From Colias croceus (taxonomy: Eukaryota > Arthropoda > Insecta > Lepidoptera > Pieridae): a DNA stretch of 64,000 nt. Positions 24,904 through 36,900 of this stretch are shown here, in pieces. The position numbers and the translations under genes were made by a program. The stretch is taken from contig NC_059537.1 of the NCBI RefSeq assembly GCF_905220415.1, positions 9,307,622 to 9,371,621 of the forward strand, read 5' to 3'. The notes beneath the pieces are model-generated. The model was not told the DNA's origin. It made no database searches and worked only from the letters and a program-made list of their open reading frames with translations. How positions within the stretch are numbered: the first letter of the stretch is position 1; each line of letters starts with the position of its first letter.

Positions 24904-27900
24904 AATTTTTTTAATCACATATTTGGGTTTGGTATCGATCCAGTAACACCCCCTGCTAGTTATTTTTTCAATATTTTCAATGTACAGAATTGACCCTTCT
25001 ACAGATTTATTATATGTATAGATAAAGAATTATCATAATACATAATATCATGCATTATATCGAGTGATATAGAAATTATAAAAGAGTAAGTACCTACTTA
25101 TAATTCAATATAATGTAATACTTGAATGACACGTAAGGTACTTATTAAGAGTAAGAGGAGTGCGCGCGTAATCCACGAATTAAAAGTTAATTGAAATATC
25201 ACTTCCTTGATTTGCAAAAAATACAATCAAAGATAAAATAATTAAATTAAAATATGTGTACCCGTATAATAATTTAAGGAAAAAATTTCTTCCTGCATTA
25301 AACGTTTCTGATAACGTAGGTATAATTTTACTCATAAGATAATCAATACTAATGCATAAAGATTACTTTTTATTGTTTGCGAATTTTAATCGTACACTTA
25401 CTTGATAAAACCAATAAATTACAATCTAATGCGGAAAAATAATAAATCTATTCATTGATGACATAATATTTATCGAAGTGAAAAAATGTTATGTAACTAT
25501 TAGCTGCCCAAAATACAAATCCCCAAACATACCTACACCAATATAGTATGAGAACATCAAAAATGTTATTATTAATTTTCTCGACATTATTTTTAAATTA
25601 TTAAACTTTAAAATAGTTGATAGATACATCGAGAAAAATATTTCATATTTATACTATGTAAAATCAATATAAATAATCAATCTTGTAATCAGTGAATAAA
25701 AACAAGAGATTTATTAATTACCTAGAGAAAATGAAAATAACGATTGCGCTTGCTTCGCGGGGTTTCTACACTAATGCAATATAAATCAAGTAATCTTTAT
25801 TGAATGTTTATCTTTTTATTTATCCGTTTACAATGCAATAAACAAAACGCAATAAGATATATTATTAAGTAATTTGGCTACTACGCAGTGTATTTTAGCA
25901 GACATAAATTAAAAGATTAAGGCTATCTCCTAAAATTCAGCGCAAAAACATGAATAAGTATCATTTTAATCTTATTAGGGTGTATGAATATTTTTTATTT
26001 CTATATTGAGTATTACGGAATACAGATATTAGAAAGAAAGAAAGAAAGAAAGAAAAAACATTTATTCCTAGAAAAAGGTACACACACAAGAAGAAAACAC
26101 AAAATAGAACAAGAAAGAAAGTACGATACATAAAATTAGACATAAAATTAGACATCATGTTCGCTGAGAATTTCGTACTGTGTGTGCACTGCATTTCCAG
26201 AAAAGGGTCTTGACTCAGCTTTCTGCCATAGTCGCAGCAAGCTGCGACTACAGCGCTGGTATTCTGTCAAGACCGATTTGAGGGTGTGCTTTCGACTTTC
26301 CACTGCTATATAATAATCATAATATAGATAGTAAACAGATAAATATAATAATAATAATATTATAATAACATAATAATATAGATAATAAACAGATAAATAA
26401 TACAAAATAATAGATAATAAATAAATAAATAAATAAAAATGAATTTAAATAATAAGTTGATCAGTTTATTAGTTTAGTTTATTGGTGCTTTAAATACTAT
26501 GCTGTTACTCTACTGTTCTGCCAAAAGTAGACGTTTTAACTGTTATATTATCGTGATACACTCACTGTTATCAATTTTGAATGCATGATTTAACCATAAT
26601 TATTATAAAAATTGTTTTATGGTAATAAAATAGCTATGGTGCAAAGTACTTACGTAATTTATTCAAACATACTTTCTTTTCGCTTACAAATTACGTGTAA
26701 ATATATTTATCACATAAATATAACATTTACATTATTTTTGGCACCTATAAGTGAACGACCTTTTATCTTTTTATAATAAAATAATTAAATTATATCTGCA
26801 AAAAGTCCTTAATTTATAAAATTAATCAACAGTTGGATGTACTGGACCGACTGGGGCCAAACCCCAAAGATCGAGAGAGCTGGCATGGACGGCTCGCACA
26901 GACAGACCATAGTGTCGTATGACGTCAAGTGGCCAAATGGACTCACGCTCGACTTGGTTCGCAAACGAGTGTACTGGGTAAGTTTAAAAAAAACAAAATC
27001 CGAAAAAAAAGGAAAAATAAAAAATTGTCTATCTATTCTTTATGATTTACTAGCTGCTCCGCGCGGTTTCACCCCCGTGGCTCCGCTCCTGTTGGTCTTA
27101 GCGTGGTGATAAGCCTCCTCGATAAATGGGCTATCTTGCACTGAAAGAATTTTTCAAATCAGACCAGTAGTTCCCGAGATTAGCGCGTTCAAACAACAAA
27201 CAAACAAATTCTTCAGCTTTATAATATTAGTATAGACTATAGATGAATAGATGATAATTTATAATTTTTATTGTTACATTACAAATATTTGGAAGGTTAT
27301 TGTGATTCGAAAGTTTTCCGTTTCAGTTGATTTGTAATTAATTTCCTTACAATTAATTTGTTTGTTTTGTATGTATACAAATGCCACACTATTTGTTTAG
27401 TCTTAGAAAATTAACGCTTTTGTTTTAACGAAATTGATGTAATTTGTTTTGATATGTTTTGATAAAAATATTTAAATAATTAAAAGTCATGAATTATTTT
27501 ATTGGCGATTAACAATACCAACGGATTTTTTGCTTATTGAAGCTTATCACTGTATCACATAAATGTGTTACATATTTGTAACTGTGAAGGAACCATTTGA
27601 ATATTGTGTCTATAAAAAAAGCTTCTTCATCTAACAGCTAACTTTTAAAGGCTGGTTTGATTTCTGCAAAAATCTATTGAAGTCTTGAACTCTTGAGTTA
27701 TTTTATTCAATGCATCGCAATAATTTCATACCTCATCAGACCTAACTAACATGAACACTGGCCACATAAAAACATTAACATTAACACTGGCCATTATAAA
27801 AAAAAATCTACACCAAAAAAAAAAGAAAATCCGAAAATGGAACATAAAACGATCTCCATTCTCCATTCCAATCAGGTGGATGCAAAGCTGAACACTATTT

Positions 27901-30900
27901 CATCATGTAACTACGACGGATCAGCGCGTAGAGTTATCCTGTACTCGACGGATGTGCTTCGTCATCCATTCTCTATAACTACCTTCGAGGACTGGGTGTA
28001 CTGGACCGACTGGGACAAGACAGCTGTGTACCGCGCTAACAAGTTCAACGGGAAGGACGTGGAAGCTATCACTTCTACGCATACGGTAAGATTTTATGGG
28101 TTAAAGTGGGTGTGCTAGAATGATCTTTTAGTGTGTGAGGAGAGTTGTTAGTCTTACTTTTCCCGTATGTATTTACGGAATTAGCCTAACATATTTTCAC
28201 TTCAGAGGTTCCAGGGACATCATATTGTCACTAGTTGAATAGCTTAAATCCTGCATAAATAAATCGGTCTCTCAATGGCTACAGTAATTTTTTGTTAAAT
28301 TAAAGGTCTCTAAAAGAGATGTCCATTTTAAATATTAAGATGTAGAATGTAGATTAATAAATAATACAGAATTGCAGTATGGAAAATCAGAGGAAGTGTG
28401 AAATCATACCCAATTTATCCCTAGGACAGGAAGCTTCAGAGATAAAAACGAATAGTATTGCACAATAACTACCCACTTTATGATTATGGGCGTTAAAAAG
28501 TTTTAATTATTACGTCTATTTTGAGAAGGTCAATAACGACGTTACTATATTATTATTCAGATGATAATATAATCAGCCAGGGAAAGCCAGAAAGTTCATA
28601 ATTAAAATAATATTCTTTTCTTTATTGAATGCATGATAATTACATTTTAAGTGTGTTTTGTAAACATGTGTTTTTTTATTCAATTATAATTGATTAGCAA
28701 CCAATAATTGGGGTTGAAAGTCAGTTGAAGCGGATTCAGAGAGCGATATTAGCTTTGTTTTGACTGTAAATGTTTGCATAACACGATAAAAGTTCACATG
28801 CTGTAAACAATCTACAATAATTTATATCAGGTAATTATGAAAGCGAATTATATTAATTATAACTAGCGCGATCCGCCCATGCTTCGCCTGAAGTAACTCC
28901 TTCATAGATCCAGAGTTGAAATAGTTTTTGATAACGGTTCCGTAGTTCCTGGGATTAGAACGTGCAAACAAACAAATTCTTTACGAAAACAAACTTTACC
29001 GCACAAATACATAGTTACCAATACAAATGCTGTTACAGTTTAATTAATGCAATGAAAGTTATATAAGAAAGAAAGTCTTCGATGTACTTTACTATTGGTC
29101 AGAGAAACTTTCTGAGTGGTAAGTATCTATTCTGCTACCAACTATTTGACGTCTTTCTTTCCTGGTTTATTACAATTAATGTTTTGATAAGTATTGCACA
29201 AAAGATTGTGGAATGTATTTTCAGCGTGTGATATTTTTAATTAATATCTTAATTGTTTTTATTTTGGTCACGTAGCTTTAGGTCATAGATGTTACCATGA
29301 CATTTCAAAGGACGTTTATTTTATTTGGTTTTATAGTGTCTTCATTAATGTTATTTTCATTTTAATTTTTTTTTTAATTTGTACACAATATTAACTTCCG
29401 AACTTTATGATAACAATGCAAATTATTACCTACTTAATTGTTTTACAATGCAAATTTAAATGACTATGTAGTTTCCTTTTAATACTTACATAAAATACTC
29501 AGGAGTAAGGAAAAAATTACTCACTTCTAAGATTTGTGGTGTACAAATACTAAGTTTGTATTGTTTTGACGAAAAAGTAGATGTGTATTGAGCACTTAAG
29601 TATGCTCTGGTTTTTTAAACTTTCTATGTCAAGTTTAGTTACTGAAATTATACCCCCTTTTCGGTTGTTCTAACATTGGGTATGTAAGTACTATTATTTC
29701 TGACAAAAAATTATTCGGTGTCATTGCAAATCCAAGATGGCCGCCGCCATTAAACGTACCTATATTTTTTTACCTTTATCTGTTTTGTTTTACACAACTC
29801 TTGGTCAAATACATATTAGTATAGTCAAAAACATATACTCAGTAATAACAGTTAATTTGAAACTATGCAGTGTCAATATAAATCCAAGATGGCCGTTACC
29901 TACTGCTATTTCAGTTGTCAAACCTATATCCATAGTATTTTTTTAATTGTATGAATTTAATTTGTATGGAATTTAATTTTATAATCGTATTACTAACATA
30001 GTTTCTATGATTAATGTATACTAACACAAATATGGATGAATATCTGGAAATAAAATATTATTTATTTATTTATTATTTATAGTCTGTATATGCCGTTTCC
30101 AATATCTCCAAAATAGGAAACCTATAGATGTATACAGCGAGTCTGATTGTCCCCAACAGCTCCAAAACCCGATGGTGATCCACGTGTACCACCCGTACCG
30201 GCAGCCGGACGGTGTGAACCACTGCGCGGCGGTGAACGGGCACTGCTCGCACCTGTGCCTGCCGGCGCCCAGGATCGGCGCGCACTCGCCGCGCGTGTCG
30301 TGCGCCTGCCCCACCGGGCTGCGGCTCATGCCGGACAACCAGATGTGCGTCGAGGACAGTGAGTATCTCGCGTCTGATTGGTTGATGCCTTGTTGATGCT
30401 CTTTTGAGGTTATGTTGTAGGAACGTTCGCGTGTCTTTTGTTTTGTATACCCTATACAAAACAAACCTGGCAAAACTTGACCGCCTTCTTGGTACAATGG
30501 CAGAGAGGTCCTGGGTTCGATTCCCGGTGGAGACGAAGAAAAAAAAATGTCTCGGTCTGGTAGGAGTGGTAGGACACAGAAGGCTGATCACAAACTTGTC
30601 CCTAAAGAAAATCGATCAGTGAAACAGATGTATAATGCATCTGCCCCTTACCCCACTTACTTGGGACTTCACACTATACAAAACATAAGAGAGCACGTGT
30701 ACAAGGGTGTAATCGCGTGGCCTAGTGTCTTTTGTTTTGAAGAGGGTAGTCGCGCGTGTACGAAGGTGTACAATGTATTTGGTCAACAAAATTTTGGCCA
30801 GATTTTAGAACGTAATAAGCAAAGTATTCGGATATTATGTTGTAATGATGTGTAATGGTTGTATACAATGAAACATTGAAAACGATGAAAAGAAGTAATA

Positions 30901-33900
30901 TTGGCGTAGACGGTAGATTGCATTAATCTTTATAGAGAATTGGGTACACGATCTCAAAAGTTTTATTTTATTGTGAATCTAAAACAGTTCTCATGAAATG
31001 TAGGTACATTTTTAAAAAGTAAGTAATTGCATTCCTGGCTCTTGGTTCGCGTACCTAATTGTTAGTGGTTTCTTTATTTATTACTTAAAATTAACGCTCA
31101 ATGTTAAATTATTTAACGTAAGAAGATATCTTACGTGATTGTATCGAATTGGTCTTATAATCTAAATTCTTAACTATATCTTGTGGTCTCTTAGCGGTGA
31201 GATCTGCGGCTAAATATTATAAATTTTGCAGTCAGTTATGATATATTGATATCAAAGAAGTAATACGCGCAAAAAATAAAAATGCAAAGCGCATTTTATC
31301 ATTACAATTTACAACATAACTTTTCATAATGATACCTATACAATCTCGCTTCGTTCCAATTATCATATACCACAGCTGTTGCTAAATAAAAAGTGAAAAA
31401 TACAACACACCACTTTTATTATTTGATGTAGGTACAATTGATTAATTAAAACTTAATTGAAGACATGTCATTTGCTGATCTTTTGGACAATTTACTTTTA
31501 ATTAGTATCTACCTAGGTTACATGAAGCATAAAATGAGTTTTCGTAATTATATAGGGAAACAATAAATTATACTTTAATGTGTTGTATTATATAGGTATT
31601 CCTGAAGTTTTTAAGAGTGTAAAACTTTCATATCGACATATTTTTCATATTATTGTCTTAAAAGCCAGGTTAGATAAGATGGGCATAGCATACAACTAAA
31701 AATAGCCTCCTAGTTACCACAGTTCAGTATAAATTTACCTAAATTTGTAATTTATTAAAACGATGGTAGGCACCGACTTGCGTCAAAGGTTCTTTGAACA
31801 AGAACGTGCGCAACACGTGAGCCAAGTTGAAGTATGAAAACGATCAAAACACGTTTTCTTATAATTATATTTTGTCAGAATATTTAAATAAAATAAACGT
31901 ATTAAGTGATAATTATTAAACATTGCCATCAATTATTAACATCTAAATTTCTATTCTATATGCAAATTATTTTCGAATTGCCGAACAACAGGAATTCTAA
32001 AAAATAACTACGATATTGAAGACTGGTCGAACTCCCGTTTAAATTAAGGGTCTCGACTCTCGACTGATTGAATGACACAAACGACGTTCAATTGAATGTA
32101 CTCAATAAAAAAGGTATTAATTGTCAATGGCATACATAAAGCGATTGATTGACCGATACGCACGAAATCAATTGATGGACCAGCCGACGGTCGCGGGAGA
32201 ATGTGCGCAATTTTCGATAAGAGACTTCGGAAATATTCGAGCAATGTTATCTTTTCTAAAAGACTATTATGGGATAATAGAAAGAAAAGATAAGTAATCA
32301 TGTAAACGTTTACGGTTGGGTTTATAGTAAACCTAATATTTATGAAGAATTTAATATTATTTGTATCTGTGTTTAAATTATTTGTTAAAATATTCGTTAT
32401 AATGTTGCCGTTTAAAGTTTCTTTAACCCTCTCCCTTACAGTAAACTCGTTTCAAGTTTCCACACCCTATGTGGGTGAACGGAAACTTAACTTCCGCGAC
32501 ATAAAGTTATACATCCCCTTCGAAGATTATTTTCATTAAAAAATTGTAGGTACTAATTAAAAGTTAAACTATTAAAAATATACTAGGTATATGTAACATC
32601 CATAGAGTAGTAGTATGTCATTATGCATGTACAATTGTACACTGTACAGTCCTCTGGGCATTGACTAGGTACTGATTTATAATGTACGTACTACTGCTTA
32701 ATATAGTATGTAATTGTGACATAACAATAGAATATTGCAGCGTCTGCTCTGTTTGCATAATTGTCTTGCAATCATGTACAGAGCGAATATTGTGAAAATT
32801 ATACATTATACAAAACTATAATAAACAATTAAAAAGGGAAATGCCTATGCGTTTAAATAGGTACGGTAGGCAGTAGAGCTTTTTAAAAATTCAAATTAAT
32901 AATTATTCTCCTGATGTAGTACTTAGTTGAGTTGTATCAATATCAAATACTTATAGGGATCTCACGTGTTCATGATTGACGGTCTAATGTCAATGCCTTT
33001 TATGTTCATCATATCGTGATAAAAGACAAGTGACAACTAATAATTATTAATAAGTAAATTAAGAATAGTGTCACAAGTATGAACTTAAAGGAATTGCAAA
33101 TTCTTAGATACCTTCATTTCGTTTATTATCAACGATTAAAAAGGGTCTTCCCTTCAAGAAAAAAATCTTTTTACAAAATCGAAGTAAACTAAAGATCTAT
33201 TATTTAGTTAAAAATAATAAAAAAGTGAGTCCTGAAATTTTTTGTAAAGTATTTTGGTGATTAGCTAGAAATTTTTAAATTAGACACAAAAGGAATATTA
33301 GTTAAACATTAAAATAATATAACCTTAGTTTTTAGGGTTCCGTAGCCAAAATGGCAAAAACGGAACCCTTATAGTTTCGTCATGTCCGTCTGTCCGTCTG
33401 TCCGTCTGTCCGTCTGTCACAGCCGATTTACTCGGAAACTATAAGTACTACAGTGATGAAATTTGATGGGAATATGTGTTGTATGAACCGCTACAAAAAT
33501 ATGACACTAAATAGTAAAAAAAAGAATTGGGGGTGGGGCCCCCCATACATGTAACTGAGGGATGAAATTTTTTTTTTCGATGTACATACCCGTGTGGGGT
33601 ATCAATGGAAAGGTCTTTTAAAATGATATAAAGTTTTCTAAAAAACATTTTTCTTAAAGTGAACGGTTTTTGAGATATCAGCTCTCAAAGTCGTAAAAAG
33701 TATGTCCCCCCCCCTCTATTTTTATAACTACGGGGTATAAAATTCTAAAAAAAATAGAGGTGATGCATGCTAATTAACTCTTTCAACGATTTTTGGTTTG
33801 ATCAAAGTATCTCTTATAGTTTTTGAGATAGGTTGATTTAACTGTAATTTTGGTTAAGTTATTGTGCTTACACTGAAAACGATGGCTGAACCTTATAAGA

Positions 33901-36900
33901 TAGATCAAATAAGTTTATTATATTTGCTGCTACGGAACCCTTTGTGCGCGAGCCCGACTCGCACTTGGCCGGTTTTTTATTTATTTGTATATTAGGTATG
34001 TACCTAGATAGAGTCATTTCTAGTGTTAACTATTGTTACGGATCATTTTTGTTTTAATTATTAGGTACCTACATATATACTAGTACTAGGTACCTACTTT
34101 AAAACCAATCGACAGTATCACAAGAGTAAATAGTGGTACAATGATAAAACTGTAATAATAATAAATTTATAAACGCGCCCTCATAGGATGATGATATAAT
34201 AATGATGATGAAATCGCGAAAATCAACTGATCGGGTCTGAGTGTATGAAATTTGGTAGGTACATAACCAGTCTGTATTAGCAAATATGCTACATTTGCAT
34301 TTCACGCGGATACCATGCGAATGAAACCGCGGGTTTCAGCTACTAACAATATAATTTTCCCTATTAAAGTTACAATTGAGAAGGCAGCTCGATACATCGC
34401 ACTTGCGTCATTCAGTGTTATTTGTCAGTTGTCGCATACCTAATTGATACTAGGGGCCCGCCGCGGCCGCCCGCCCCAACTTCGTTCGGAAATATTTACC
34501 GGATTTCCAGTGTCTTTTTTGAGTGAAGTCTTTATAATAATTATTATAAGATATATACCTACTTACTTTAATTGTTTAAAAATTATGTAACATTATGACC
34601 TAATGTCACAATTAATTTAAAATTACAATTCTAGCTCTTTTATTTTAAAGTACCTAAATAGAATTTTTTTATTACGCAGATCTATAAAAAATCAAAATAC
34701 CTAAATGAAATATGAAATTAGACTTGTATTTGTATAAAAAAATTACTAAAGTAGGTAAGTATCCATATATAAATACGTATAGTAGGTACATAATACATAT
34801 GTACATTAGATTACTAGATCTAATAAGTATTTACGTAGTAGATAAGTATGACAGCAAGTAGGAAGTGAAAAGGCATATACATAGACGTACCTACCTATCT
34901 GCTAATGCTATTTAATTCTGTTTACATCAGGTCATGGTTATTATTTTGCGCTTACATCAGTGCATATGTGTACCTACTGTGTAATAATTTACATCTGTTT
35001 CAAAAATATATTTTAGTGAATACAGTCACTATTCTGCGTATCGAATATTTTTTGTTATTCAAATTATTACTTACGTGAATAAGCACACCAGATTGACGTA
35101 GCTATATTTCTGCATCATTCGACTGGGTACCTATTGTTGTTTTTATGGTAGGTACAATGAGATCTGATTATTTAAAAACAGTAGGTACCTATGACGAAAC
35201 TTTTTTAAATATTAGGTGTTTACTTTTTATAATAAAAATCTGCATTTATTAAATAATAAATTGTAAGTATTTATTTTACTGGTGATACCTATAACGACTA
35301 CTAATACCAAGGCCACATACGAAAGTAAAAGTATATATAACAGCTAAAACGCAAGTTAGGTAGGTAGGTAGTTATCGGACATTACAAAAATTCTTTAATT
35401 ATCGCAGGTAGGTAATAGGTACTAGGTTCTTATCGTGAACTTATCATTTACCATCTGCATCGGCAAAAAAACCTAGACCTACGTAGGTACCAACTTAAAA
35501 ATAAACCTAGGCAACTGTACTCGGTTGGTACCCAGGTAATGGAATAGATCGTACGTTATAAACATGCTATTTATAGATGATGTCATTGTACCTAGGTCAT
35601 AGAAGTAAATTATTATTTTAATAATTGATGCCTAGGTAGGTACATGCTTTGTAGATTATTCACATGGTCACACATAGTCATGTTATCTGACTGGTTTAAA
35701 ATCTCAGCTGTTTAGTTCATTGTAGCCGACACGTAATGGACACGTCATCCCATGACGAAGCATCGTACGATGTTTTCATCGTCACTACTAAAATATTGTT
35801 TACTTTTACAATTGCTTACCAATGTTAGATTACACGTTGTTTATAGGTACTGTACTGACGTTTAAATCAGTTTCATATTGTGTACATGCAATACAAACTT
35901 ACTTATCTATTATAATTTATAGGTGCATATAAAATTACTATCGATATTCATTTTGTGGTCGATCGTAATTGTTACGTACTGCGGCTAAGGAATACTGATA
36001 ACTGAAGCCATATTTTTGAAATATTTAATAATTATTATAACTAGTAAATAAGTACCGACCTAGGTAACTACGTAATACCTAATATGGAATAGATCACCTA
36101 CCTATAGAATTATAGACGAAACCCTAAAAAAATACCTACCTAGGTAGGTATTTACTGTTTTCTAATACCTACTTAGGTATATGTATAACTTTACTATCGC
36201 ACATCGCACATCATGCCACTTTTTATGGGTTTATTGCGGAATTGCGATAATAAACATACCTATGTGATAAATACAATCGGAGTATTTGCCTACCTACCTA
36301 GTTAGGTAGGTACCTATATCTTGCAAAATAAAGGTAAGCGGATGGTAGATAGGTAGGTACTGCAAATACTTTTTTCATGTAGATATTTCACCTGATTATC
36401 GTCAAATGTTAAGGAAATATGAATAAAAAATATAGAGAATGTGTATGAGAAGAATTTAATAAAACAATTAGGTACAAAACTGCCGATGCACTGGTACAAG
36501 TTTTGCCACGGCTGGTCCACCAATAGGACACAATTTCGTGAGTAAGGTGAGGTGACGTCACAACATCACGCCACCTTTTCGTTAACCACTCGTCACGCGA
36601 TCCGGCTCGCCTCACATTGAAAGTCGAAATTAATATTTTTATTTAAACTATAAACACTGTACTCTTTAATTTAAAATGTCTAGATTTGTTTATTTGCATG
36701 TTTGGTTAATATATTAAAGTAATTATTGAATTCCTAATTATTGTCATAATTTTAGTGTAGTAATACGACATGTGTTATAAATGAAATAATATTTTTAATG
36801 TAAATTATGAAATGGATTATGTAGAAATGTATGTATTTCTAATAGAACAATATTTTTAAAATAAAAGAATTGCAAGCTGGATCGCGCACAGTTAAATTTA

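Noticed and set aside
30464..30560. tRNA gene
   Set aside because: It has a B-box-like segment but no complete cloverleaf, and a 12-bp target duplication brackets it, so it is a SINE.
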